The position numbers were made by a program, and so were the translations under genes. A stretch of 64,000 nt of DNA from Pseudokineococcus lusitanus (GTDB lineage: Bacteria > Actinomycetota > Actinomycetes > Actinomycetales > Quadrisphaeraceae): NCBI RefSeq assembly GCF_003751265.1, contig NZ_RJKN01000005.1:279806-343805 (forward strand), written 5' to 3'. The notes beneath the pieces are model-generated. The model searched no databases. It had not been told where the DNA came from and worked only from the letters and a program-made list of their open reading frames with translations. This document shows, one piece after another, positions 35,179 through 43,028 of the stretch; position 1 is the stretch's first letter; every line of letters starts with the position of its first letter.

Positions 35179-36558
35179 TCAGGCGGCCGCCCGGCGGGCG
35201 TGCGGTCGCGTGCGGGCACGCCAGCGGTCGACGACGCGGTCGAGCGCTCTCGTCCAGGGTGGTGGTGGTCGTAGGGGCGGTCCCCCGTCGGGTGGGTGCC
35301 AGACGACCTGGGCGCCGATCAGCTCGCCTCGCCAGCCCTCGCGGTGGACGAGGCGGTGGTGGTGGCCGCACAGGCAGGCGGCGTTGCGCTCGGCGGTGGT
35401 CCCGCCCTTCGACCAGGGGGTGAGGTGGTGGATGTGGCCCCACTCCGCGGGGCGGGTGCAACGGCCCCAGGTGCAGGTGCGGTCGCGCAGGCGGACGGCG
35501 GTGCGGACCTTGTCGGGCCAGGAGTAGACCGACCGTCCGACGTCCAGCGGCCGGTCGTCGTCCATGAGGACGGGGACGAGGTGGGCGTCGCAGGCCAGCA
35601 GGGTGGTCTGCTCGGCGGACAGGGGGTGCCCGCCGGGCAGCGTCGCGGGGTCCGCACCGGGCGCGGCCGGGTCGAGCAGCGTCGCCAGCGGCACGGTCAC
35701 GACCAGCCGAGCACGTGGCGCCGACGTGCCGGTCGCTCCGGCCAGGTGGCCCTCGCACAGCTGCAGGAGGGCGTCGGCCAGCCGGCGGGGGTGCGGGCGC
35801 AGGTCCGGGGCGCCGTCCTTCGCGGGGCGGGGTGCGGCGAGGGGTTCGAGCGCGGTCATGAGGGTGGTGCCGGCGACGGGGTCGAGCTGTCCGGACAGCA
35901 GCCAGGTGCCGTCGTCGGTCTGGGTGCAGCGCAGCTGGCGGCGGCGTTCCTGGCCGGCCTCGGTCCAGGCGAGGTCGTCGCCGGTGCCGACGTCCAGGCG
36001 GGGGGCCAGCCGCCGGCCGACCTGCGCCAGGCGCCGGGGGTCGAGGTGGACGGCCTGCTCCAGGAGGAACGCCTCCGCGTCGGCCCGCGTCGCCGCGTCC
36101 AGCGCCGCGGGCAGCCGGGTCATGACGGTGTGGACGACCCCGGCCTGGTCACCGGTGACCTTCCCGTCGGCCAGCGCCGACCCGGTCGCCGCCAGGTCGG
36201 CCTCCAGGGCGACGGCGAGGTCGACGCGGCGGCGGGCGTGCTCGGCGCGGGTCGTCGTCGCGCCGACCAACCAGTCCGCCGTCGAGGGCGCTCCGGCGAC
36301 GGTGCCGACCCGCCGCTCGTCGGCGGCCGCAAGGACCCGTAGCCGGACCGCCTCGAGACGGGCGGCCTGCCGCTCGAGCTCCACGACGGCCTCACGGATC
36401 CCGGCGTCGGGGGTCTGCCACAGCGGCACGGCCAGCAGGACGTCGACCGCCGCGGTCAGCACCGTCACCCCGTCCGCGAGGGCGCCGGCCGGGACCAGTG
36501 CCGTCACGGCGACGGGCGTGACGACGCCGGTCGTCGTGCCCGCGCCGTCGGTGGTCAT
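35179..36558 (-). CDS. DUF222/HNH endonuclease-signature protein (13E12-like)
   Basis: Predicted 459 aa. A long helical DUF222 domain (about 35-330) precedes a C-terminal HNH nuclease motif: CTWGRC, then WGHIHHLTPWSKGGTT, then the CGHHH metal and catalytic residues. Such genes are multicopy and mobile-looking in actinobacteria; their function is unresolved. I chose the ATG at 36558 because a TAGCGT -10-like element (36566-36571) ends 7 nt upstream; a TTG at 36588 is the other option. It interrupts the polysaccharide locus and lies next to the 41-bp repeat array. Confidence 0.88.
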   Translation of the reverse strand: MTTDGAGTTTGVVTPVAVTALVPAGALADGVTVLTAAVDVLLAVPLWQTPDAGIREAVVELERQAARLEAVRLRVLAAADERRVGTVAGAPSTADWLVGATTTRAEHARRRVDLAVALEADLAATGSALADGKVTGDQAGVVHTVMTRLPAALDAATRADAEAFLLEQAVHLDPRRLAQVGRRLAPRLDVGTGDDLAWTEAGQERRRQLRCTQTDDGTWLLSGQLDPVAGTTLMTALEPLAAPRPAKDGAPDLRPHPRRLADALLQLCEGHLAGATGTSAPRARLVVTVPLATLLDPAAPGADPATLPGGHPLSAEQTTLLACDAHLVPVLMDDDRPLDVGRSVYSWPDKVRTAVRLRDRTCTWGRCTRPAEWGHIHHLTPWSKGGTTAERNAACLCGHHHRLVHREGWRGELIGAQVVWHPPDGGPPLRPPPPWTRALDRVVDRWRARTRPHARRAAA

Positions 36559-36565
36559 GGCGCTC

Positions 36566-36571
36566 ACGCTA
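36566..36571 (-). promoter_or_regulatory. -10 element of the DUF222-HNH gene
   Basis: TAGCGT on the minus strand, 7 nt before the ATG; implies a leaderless mRNA and supports the chosen start. Confidence 0.4.
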
Positions 36572-36588
36572 GGGGCGACCACCGACAA

Positions 36589-37332
36589 CGGACCTCACCG
36601 CGGGCGTCGTCCACAGGCGTCTGACCTGGGGCGATGAACGCGACTCGAACGGGTGATCGAACGACGCGGGCGTGGCGACGTGCGCCTGGACGGACCTCCT
36701 GCTGCAGGCGGGCCGAGGGCCGCGGACCTCCGCCGACCCGTCGACGCGGCGACCACCGCTCGGTGCGCCGGCAGGATCTCCGAGGCGGCTCCCCACGCCT
36801 CCGTGGGTGCGCGCACAGGGACGGGTGCCTCGTCGTCGTCCGAGAGCCCTCGCCCGCCGCGAACAGGCGCCCGTTCGTCGTTGGAGACGGTCGCAGGGCG
36901 CGAACAGGCGCCCGTTCGTCGTCGGTGACCCTCGCCGGCTGCGAACAGGCGCCCGTTTCGTCGTCGGAGACGGTCGCAGGGCGCGAACAGGCGCCCGTTC
37001 GTCGTCGGGGACCCTCGCCCGGCGCGAACAGGCGCCTGTTCGTCGTCGGGGACCCTGGCCGGCTGCGAACAGGCGCCCGTTCGTCGTCGGAGACGGTGGC
37101 AACGCGCGAACAGGCGCCCGTTCGTCGTCGGGGACCCTCGCCGGCCGCGAACAGGCGCCCGTTCGTCCTCCGTGAGCCTCACGCACGCGAGCAGTCGCCC
37201 GAGAGCCCTGCCGGACGCTCGCACGCGCCGGGTCCGCCGTCACCGGACGGTCGTGGGCGCGAGGGGGTGGCTGCACGTCCACGCGGGAGAGCGCGTCCTC
37301 GTGCAGCCTCCCGGCGGCGCCGACGGCCGCCC
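36589..37332. other. Long intergenic region dominated by the repeat array
   Basis: About 744 bp between the divergent flanks of the HNH gene and the minus-strand phosphotransferase gene. Frames across it shift with each 41-bp repeat and are not convincing genes. Apart from the array and its decayed edges (from about 36815, and to about 37220) nothing else is recognised. Confidence 0.7.
36860..37175. repeat. Tandem array: eight 41-bp units with an 18-bp palindromic core
   Basis: Units start at 36860, 36901, 36942, 36984, 37025, 37066, 37107 and 37148, a period of 41 bp (one of 42). Each begins with the near-palindrome CGAACAGGCGCCCGTTCG, which is fully palindromic in unit 5 (CCTGTTCG). The 23-bp remainder falls into two alternating types, one with GGAGACGG and one with GGGACCCT. 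Decayed partial units flank both ends. The 41-bp period is not a multiple of three, which argues against a coding repeat. Confidence 0.9.
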
Positions 37333-38376
37333 TCACCGCCAGAGCGGCGGCAGCGTCCTGGCGACGTCCCCGCCGTGCTGCCCGGCGTGGTGGGCGGCGG
37401 CGAGCAGGGCCGCGGCCCGGCCCCAGGCGCGCTCGTCCGGCGCCACCCCGGGCAGGTGCAGCGGGGCGAGGAGGTCGGGCTCCCGACCGGCCGCCCACGA
37501 GGGCCCGAGGTCGGGGTCGCGCAGCAGCAGCGACAGGGCGTCGGCGAACCACGGCAGCGGCCGCGCGTCCTCGAGGTCCACGAGGCCCCAGGCGCCGTCG
37601 TCGGCCAGCAGGACGTTCTCGCCCGTGAGGTCGCCGTGCGCGACGACGGCCGGCCACGTCGCCGCGGCGTCGCGCAGCGCGGGGGCGTCGGCGCGCAGCG
37701 CCGCCACGAGGTCCGCGGGCAGCCGCGGCGCCGCGGCCAGGGCGGCGTCGACGGCGGCCGCCACCGCCGCGGAGGCCCCGCCGGGCCGGCCGCTCCCCGC
37801 GGCGCTGGCGCTGCGGGCGGCGACGTCGCGCAGCACGGCCCGCCGCGCGGCCACGTCGGCCCGGTGCAGCGGCCGGCCGGCGACGAGCGGCTCGCGCAGG
37901 ACCCGCCGGTCGGCCGACAGCGCCCCGGGCCGGACGGGCAGGTACGCCGCGACGGCCTCCCGCCGGCCCGCGTACGCGGCGTCGAAGGGCACGGCGCGCT
38001 CGTGGACGACGACGCCGGCGCCCGGGTCGAGGAGCACGGCGCCGCCGCTCTTCGTCACGAGCAGGTGCACGCCGCCGACGTCGCGCGGGCCCGGCCGGCG
38101 GACGACGAGCGGGGGGACGAGCCGGACGGCCCACCGCAGCGGCCGGGAGCGGGCCGGCCCCGCGGCGTGGTCCGCCGCCGGACCGGCGTCACGCCCGCCC
38201 GGGCGGGGCAGGGCCAGCACCCGCGCCTCGTCCAGGCCCACGCGCCACCAGCCCCCGGCGCGCGGCGCGGTGCCGTCAGCCAGCCGTCGCACGACCTCGC
38301 GCTTGCGCCCGCGCACCACCCGCACCAGCCGGACGACGCGCCCGAGCGGGCCGGGGACCCCGTCGTCAGGCCGCAC
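37333..38376 (-). CDS. APH-like phosphotransferase (kinase fold)
   Basis: Predicted 347 aa. The C-terminal half has the phosphotransferase catalytic loop VVAHGDLTGENVLL and the metal-binding segment GLVDLEDARPLPWF, as in aminoglycoside/choline kinase-like proteins. The N-terminal lobe is divergent. The GTG start overlaps the stop of the upstream flippase gene by 11 bp, so the two form an operon. It may phosphorylate a sugar, polyol or lipid intermediate of the polymer; an antibiotic-resistance role is less likely given the context. Confidence 0.8.
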   Translation of the reverse strand: MRPDDGVPGPLGRVVRLVRVVRGRKREVVRRLADGTAPRAGGWWRVGLDEARVLALPRPGGRDAGPAADHAAGPARSRPLRWAVRLVPPLVVRRPGPRDVGGVHLLVTKSGGAVLLDPGAGVVVHERAVPFDAAYAGRREAVAAYLPVRPGALSADRRVLREPLVAGRPLHRADVAARRAVLRDVAARSASAAGSGRPGGASAAVAAAVDAALAAAPRLPADLVAALRADAPALRDAAATWPAVVAHGDLTGENVLLADDGAWGLVDLEDARPLPWFADALSLLLRDPDLGPSWAAGREPDLLAPLHLPGVAPDERAWGRAAALLAAAHHAGQHGGDVARTLPPLWR

Positions 38377-39835
38377 GCCGCCGCCCCGCCGCCCGCAGCG
38401 CGAAGGAGCGCACCGTCACCGCGTCCGCCCGCACCGCCGGGACGACCGCGACGAGCAGGCCGAGCCACGCCGCCGCGGCGAGCAGCCCGACGACGACCTG
38501 CACCGCCGCCGGCACCGGCAGCCACGTGGCGGCCAGCGCCAGGACGCCGCACGGCGCGCTGACCGTCAGCAGGACCCGCGTCGCGTTGCGGAGGAGCGGG
38601 CCGGTGTCGACGCCGGAGACCTTCCCGACGTGCCAGAGCGACGCGACCCAGTACAGGGCGTAGGCGATCGAGTGCCCGGCGGCCACGCCCACCGCGCCCC
38701 ACGGCGTGCCCGCGACGATGACGAGCACCATGAGCGGCCGGGTCACGAGGAACTGCTTGAGCTGGGCGCCCGTGAGGTCCTGCGAGAGGTACATCCAGTA
38801 CGCCAGCTGCGAGACGGCGCGGAAGATGCCGCCGAGCGCGAGGACGGCGAAGACGGGCGCCACCGCCGACCACCGCGGGCCGAAGAGCAGCGCCACGAGC
38901 GGCTCGGCCAGCCCCGCGCCGACGGCGAAGCCCGTGGCCGTGACGTAGCAGCCGACCAGCTGGGCGCGGGAGAGGTACCGGCGGTAGGTGGGGCCGTCGT
39001 CCCGCACCCTCGACAGCACGGGCAGCGCGACCCGGGTCAGCGGCGCGTTGACCTGGTTGAGCGGCATCATCAGCAGCTGGTACGCCCGGCTGTAGACGCC
39101 CAGGACGGACGCCCCCCACACCGCGCCCAGCGCGACGTTGTCGACGTTCTTCGTGAGGTACGAGATCGACTGCGTCCCGAGCAGCGCCCCGCCGAAGCGG
39201 AAGAAGCGCCGCAGCGGGACGTCGCGGCGGTAGCGGCCCGGGAGCCACCGGGCGCTGACGACGTTGACGAGCAGCAGCACCGTCGCCGCCGTCACCTGCT
39301 GGCCGACGACAGCCCACAGCCCGGCGCCGGCCAGGGCCAGCCCGATGGCGACGCCCATCGCCAGCACCTGCGAGGCGATGTCCGCGACCGCGAGGGCGCG
39401 GAAGCGCAGCCGCCGGGAGAGGTCCGCCCGGTACTGGGTGTTGGCCCCGCTGACGAGGAAGACGGCCGCGAGCACGGGGACGACGGTCGCGAGCCGCGGC
39501 TCGTCGTAGAGCGCGACGACGAGCGGCGTCGCGGCCGTCGCGAGGACGCCGCACGCCAGCCCGAGCCCGGTGTTGACCCAGAAGAGGTTGTCCCGCTCCG
39601 CGCGGGTGACGTCCCGCGCGGCGATGGCGGCGGACGAGAGCCCGAAGTCGCGCAGGACCTCGGCGACCCCGATGACGGCGGTGACCATGGCGACGAGCCC
39701 GAAGTCGCGGGGCTCGAGGAGCCGGGCCAGCACGACGAGCGCGACGACCTGCAGGCCGGCGCGCAGCAGCTGGGCGCCGAGGGTGACGCCCGCGCCCCGC
39801 GCGGCCTGGTCACCGAGGCCGGTGGCCGTCGTCAC
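38366..39835 (-). CDS. Polysaccharide flippase, WzxC-like (MOP superfamily)
   Basis: Predicted 489 aa with about 12-14 hydrophobic segments. The N-terminus (GVTLGAQLLRAGLQVVALVVLARLLEPRDFGLVAM) and the central YLTKNVDNVALGAVWG are typical of the RfbX/WzxC branch. It translocates undecaprenyl-linked repeat units across the membrane. I chose the GTG at 39835, which lies 7 nt after a minus-strand TAGGGT; the longer frame upstream is antisense to the Wzz-like gene. It is co-transcribed with the phosphotransferase gene. Confidence 0.9.
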   Translation of the reverse strand: MTTATGLGDQAARGAGVTLGAQLLRAGLQVVALVVLARLLEPRDFGLVAMVTAVIGVAEVLRDFGLSSAAIAARDVTRAERDNLFWVNTGLGLACGVLATAATPLVVALYDEPRLATVVPVLAAVFLVSGANTQYRADLSRRLRFRALAVADIASQVLAMGVAIGLALAGAGLWAVVGQQVTAATVLLLVNVVSARWLPGRYRRDVPLRRFFRFGGALLGTQSISYLTKNVDNVALGAVWGASVLGVYSRAYQLLMMPLNQVNAPLTRVALPVLSRVRDDGPTYRRYLSRAQLVGCYVTATGFAVGAGLAEPLVALLFGPRWSAVAPVFAVLALGGIFRAVSQLAYWMYLSQDLTGAQLKQFLVTRPLMVLVIVAGTPWGAVGVAAGHSIAYALYWVASLWHVGKVSGVDTGPLLRNATRVLLTVSAPCGVLALAATWLPVPAAVQVVVGLLAAAAWLGLLVAVVPAVRADAVTVRSFALRAAGRRRAA

Positions 39836-39842
39836 GCGGGGG

Positions 39843-39848
39843 ACCCTA
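39843..39848 (-). promoter_or_regulatory. -10 element of the flippase operon
   Basis: TAGGGT on the minus strand, 7 nt before the GTG at 39835, suggesting leaderless transcription. Confidence 0.4.
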
Positions 39849-39943
39849 GCCACCGGTGCCGTCCGGGTGGCCCGGGGCGGCCCGGCCCGCCGGGCACCGC
39901 GCCGCAGGTCCACCCGTCCGCCGCGCTGCGGCACACTCGCCGC

Positions 39944-40699
39944 GTGAGCCTCGCCGACCACCTCGCCCTGGTGGTCCGGCACCGCGTGGTGGCGGTGCTC
40001 GCCGCGCTCTGCGTCCTCGTGCCCGTCGGCGTCGCGCTCGTCCTGCTCCCCGCCACGTGGCGCGCGAGCACGGAGGTGGTCGTCGTCGTGACGCCCTCGC
40101 GCGCGTCGGTCGGCCAGTCGACCAACGCCCTCGAGCACGCGAGCGACCAGCTGACGACGTACGCGCGGCTCGCACGGCTCGCCGTCGTCCTCGACCCGGT
40201 GGTCCGCGAGCTCGACCTCCCGACCGACGTCGCCGGCCTGGCCGAGCGGGTCACGGTGCGCGGCGACGACACCGACGGGGTGCTCCTGGACATCACGGTC
40301 ACCGACACCGACCGGGACCGGGCGCTCGCCACCGCCGACGCGGTGGCGGCGTCGCTCACGGCCGCCGTCGACGCCGTCGCGCCGACGGCCCGCGGGGGCG
40401 AGGTCCGCTCGGAGGTCCGTCAGCTCGCGCCGGCGACGGCGCCCCTCGGCGCCTCGGGCCCGCCGACGGCGCTCGCGGCCGGGGCCGCCGGCGTCGGGGC
40501 GGTGCTCGCCGCCGTCGTCGCCGCCCTGGCGCGGGCGTGGGTCACCGGGGGGCTCCGGGAGCCGTCGCGCCCGGCCGGGCCGGGCGGGTCGGCCGCACCG
40601 GGCCCGTCGCGGCGGGCGGTGCCGACGGTCCCCGCGGGCGGGCCGGGCGCCGTGCCGGGCGCTGCCCCAGGAGGGACCAGGCGACCGGCAGCACGGTGA
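39944..40699 (+). CDS. Wzz-like chain-length/co-polymerase membrane protein without kinase domain
   Basis: Predicted 251 aa. TM1 (about 18-40) and TM2 (about 183-208) flank an extracytoplasmic alpha/beta region with the Wzz-type sequence 'SDQLTTYARLARLAVVLDPV'. A 45-residue Pro/Gly/Arg tail follows TM2 and there is no nucleotide-binding domain. The family controls polymer length with Wzy. It is divergent from the flippase gene. Its 3' end overlaps the convergent O-antigen ligase-like gene by 158 bp, so the two low-complexity C-terminal tails are encoded on opposite strands of the same DNA. Confidence 0.78.
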   Translation: MSLADHLALVVRHRVVAVLAALCVLVPVGVALVLLPATWRASTEVVVVVTPSRASVGQSTNALEHASDQLTTYARLARLAVVLDPVVRELDLPTDVAGLAERVTVRGDDTDGVLLDITVTDTDRDRALATADAVAASLTAAVDAVAPTARGGEVRSEVRQLAPATAPLGASGPPTALAAGAAGVGAVLAAVVAALARAWVTGGLREPSRPAGPGGSAAPGPSRRAVPTVPAGGPGAVPGAAPGGTRRPAAR

Positions 40700-41891
40700 C
40701 GACGAGGAAGAGGTCGCGGTCGACGAAGCCGACGGACACCTCGAGGGCGCACGAGACCGCCAGCACGACGAGGAGCACGGCCGGGTAGGTCTGCCCCCGC
40801 GCCACCCGGCGCACGGCCTCGACGCCGGCCGCCAGCAGCAGGAGCACGACGAGCACCGCGAGGACGGCGCCGCCGGTCACGAGCGTCTGCAGGCCCTGGT
40901 GGTGGGCGTGGAAGGCGCTGCCCGCGATGGCGTCGGTCGTGCCGGCGATGTCGGTGTAGTAGCCGGTGCCCTGCCCGACGACGGGGTGCTGCCGCCACGC
41001 CGCGAGGCTGCCCGCCCAGATGAGGCCGCGGTTGGTGAAGGCCTCGGGGTCGCCGAGGACGGCGAGCGGCAGCAGCGCGGAGCCGGCGGCCGCGCCCGCG
41101 ACGCCGAGGGCCGCGAGGACCGCCCGGCCCCGCCCGCCGCCGGCGAGGACGGCGGCGGCCACGACGCCGGCCACGAGCGCCGCGAGGGAGGAGCGCGACG
41201 ACGTCCACACGAGCGCCGCGGCCACGAGCGCGCCGCCGGCGACCCGGGCCGCGCGCCCCCGCAGGAGGAGCACGGCCGGGGCGCCGAGGACGAGGACCTG
41301 CCCGAGGTTGTTGCCGCTCGTGTAGGGCCCGGCGAGGATCCCCAGCGGCACGAGGGACTCGCCCGCGTCGACGGGGTCGCCCGCCCCCGTCCGGTAGATG
41401 CCGACCCCCGGCAGCGCGAGCCCCATCACGACGGCCAGGCCCGCCGTCGCGACGACGAGCAGGCCGAGCACCCGCAGCTGCTCCAGCCGCGGGCGCAGCA
41501 CCCAGACGCCGACGACGACGACGGGCAGCAGCAGGCCCTGCGCGTCGGGGCGGTCCCCGACGAAGAGGTCCCGGCCGAGCAGCCAGCCCCACGGCAGGAG
41601 CAGCAGCAGCAGCGGGAGGAGGCGGTCGCGCGGGAGCTCGCGCCGGCGGACGAGGACGACCGCGGCGCACCACACCCCGACGGCCACGACGAGCACCTGG
41701 CCGAGCAGGTCGGGCAGCGGCCCGGCGGCGGCCTGCTCGCCGACCGCGCTGGAGCCGCGCGGGCCCGTGAGGGCCGCCGCGAGCCGGGGGAGCACCCCGG
41801 CGGCCCACACGAGGACGACGAGCACGACGGCGTCCCGCGCGTCGCGCCGCTCCGCCGCCCGGGTGCGGTCCTCCGCCGCCTCAGCCCGCAC
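40542..41891 (-). CDS. O-antigen ligase/polymerase-like membrane protein (Wzy/WaaL type)
   Basis: Predicted 449 aa with about ten hydrophobic segments and a large external loop near residues 275-320. That loop has the Wzy_C pattern TNRGLIWAGSLAAWRQHPVVG followed by GTGYY. The C-terminal 45 residues are an Arg/Pro-rich cytoplasmic tail. It should polymerise repeat units or ligate the polymer. The GTG at 41891 shares a 61-bp divergent promoter region with the glycosyltransferase at 41953. A second Wzy-like protein is encoded at 52358. Confidence 0.85.
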   Translation of the reverse strand: MRAEAAEDRTRAAERRDARDAVVLVVLVWAAGVLPRLAAALTGPRGSSAVGEQAAAGPLPDLLGQVLVVAVGVWCAAVVLVRRRELPRDRLLPLLLLLLPWGWLLGRDLFVGDRPDAQGLLLPVVVVGVWVLRPRLEQLRVLGLLVVATAGLAVVMGLALPGVGIYRTGAGDPVDAGESLVPLGILAGPYTSGNNLGQVLVLGAPAVLLLRGRAARVAGGALVAAALVWTSSRSSLAALVAGVVAAAVLAGGGRGRAVLAALGVAGAAAGSALLPLAVLGDPEAFTNRGLIWAGSLAAWRQHPVVGQGTGYYTDIAGTTDAIAGSAFHAHHQGLQTLVTGGAVLAVLVVLLLLAAGVEAVRRVARGQTYPAVLLVVLAVSCALEVSVGFVDRDLFLVVTVLPVAWSLLGQRPARRPARPRGPSAPPAATGPVRPTRPARPGATAPGAPR

Positions 41892-41916
41892 GCCGGGCCC
41901 CCCGGGGTCGGGCCGC

Positions 41917-41922
41917 TAGGTT
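41917..41922 (+). promoter_or_regulatory. -10-like element in the wzy/glycosyltransferase divergent gap
   Basis: TAGGTT on the plus strand, 30 bp before the glycosyltransferase start. Confidence 0.35.
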
Positions 41923-41952
41923 CGGGCGCGCGGACGACGGGCGACGGCGGGG

Positions 41953-42993
41953 GTGGCGGTGACCGGCACGAGCGGCACGAGCGGCGGGGCGCCCGGCGGC
42001 GGCACCCGCCCGGTGCGGGTCCTGCTCTCGGTGCGGGGGCCGTCCCCGACGACCAACCCCTACGTCGTCCAGCTGGCCCGCTCGCAGCCGTCGGACGTCG
42101 ACGTGCGCTTCTTCACCTGGACCCGTGGGCTGCTCGGCCGGTACGACGTGCTCCACGTCCACTGGCCCGAGGTGCTCCTGCGCCGCGCGGGACGCCCCGC
42201 GCGCTGGGTGGCCCGCGCCCGCGCGGCCCTCCTCGTCGCGCGCCTCGGCCTCACGCGCACCCCGGTGCTGCGCACCGTCCACAACACCGCGACCCACGAG
42301 CGCGGCGACGTCGTCGAGCGCCTGCTCCTCGCCGCCCTCGAGCGCCGCGTCCGCGAGCGGGTGCTGCTCTCGCCGTCGACGCCCTCGCCGGCCGGCGGCG
42401 TCGTCGTGCCGCACGGGCACTACGGCGACTGGTACGCCGGGGCGCCGCGCGCCGAGGTCGTGCCCGGACGGCTGCTCTTCTTCGGCCTGCTGCGGCCGTA
42501 CAAGGGCGTCGACACGCTGCTCGCGGCCTTCGCCGGCCTCGCCGACCCCGGCGCGCGGCTGCGGGTCGTCGGTGCCGCGCCCGACCCCGCCCTGCGGGGC
42601 GCCGTCGCGGCCGCCGCCGCCGCGGACCCGCGGGTGGGGGCGCGGCTCGAGCACGTCGACGACGACGACCTGGCCCGGGAGGTCACGGCGGCGCAGCTCG
42701 TCGTCCTGCCCTACCGCGACCTCCACAGCTCGGGCGCGCTCCTGCTCGCCCTGTCCCTCGGCCGGCCCGTGCTCGTGCCGGCCACCGCGACGACCCGCGA
42801 GCTGCGGGCCGAGGTGGGGGAGCGCTGGGTGCTGACCCACGAGGGGCCCCTGCGGCCCGAGGACCTGGCGCGGGCCCTCGCCGCGACGGCCGACCTCGAG
42901 GGGGCGCCGGACCTGTCCGCGCGCGACTGGTCGGTGGGCGGCGCCCGGCACGCCGAGGTCTACCGCCGGCTCGCGGGGCGCGACGCCGGCTGA
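41953..42993 (+). CDS. GT-B glycosyltransferase
   Basis: Predicted 346 aa. The N-terminal half has YDVLHVHWPE and TVHNTATHE, the second half VPHGHYGDWY, FFGLLRPYKGVDTLL and a donor-site region ending in SSGALLLALSLGRPVLVP. These features fit GT4-type GT-B enzymes that modify lipid-linked sugars. An in-frame GTG at 41959 is an equally possible start. It is convergent with the Wzz/kinase-like gene, 35 bp away. Confidence 0.85.
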   Translation: MAVTGTSGTSGGAPGGGTRPVRVLLSVRGPSPTTNPYVVQLARSQPSDVDVRFFTWTRGLLGRYDVLHVHWPEVLLRRAGRPARWVARARAALLVARLGLTRTPVLRTVHNTATHERGDVVERLLLAALERRVRERVLLSPSTPSPAGGVVVPHGHYGDWYAGAPRAEVVPGRLLFFGLLRPYKGVDTLLAAFAGLADPGARLRVVGAAPDPALRGAVAAAAAADPRVGARLEHVDDDDLAREVTAAQLVVLPYRDLHSSGALLLALSLGRPVLVPATATTRELRAEVGERWVLTHEGPLRPEDLARALAATADLEGAPDLSARDWSVGGARHAEVYRRLAGRDAG

Positions 42994-43028
42994 GGTCCGC
43001 GGCGCCGGGACGCCCGGGCGGCGCGCCC

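Noticed and set aside
36860..37175. CRISPR array
   Set aside because: The intervening 23-bp segments are nearly identical to each other in two classes rather than unique, decayed units flank the array, and no cas genes are present.
36860..37175. Cluster of LexA/SOS boxes
   Set aside because: The CGAAC and GTTCG arms are separated by 8 bp, whereas the actinobacterial SOS box has 4 bp between them.
37333..38376. Aminoglycoside resistance gene
   Set aside because: The fold motifs match APH-like kinases, but overlap with a flippase gene and the surrounding polysaccharide locus make a biosynthetic role more likely.
36634..38562. Long plus-strand protein across the array and phosphotransferase region
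   Set aside because: The 41-bp period shifts frame, composition is Arg/Pro/Ala shadow-like, and the real phosphotransferase and flippase genes lie on the minus strand.
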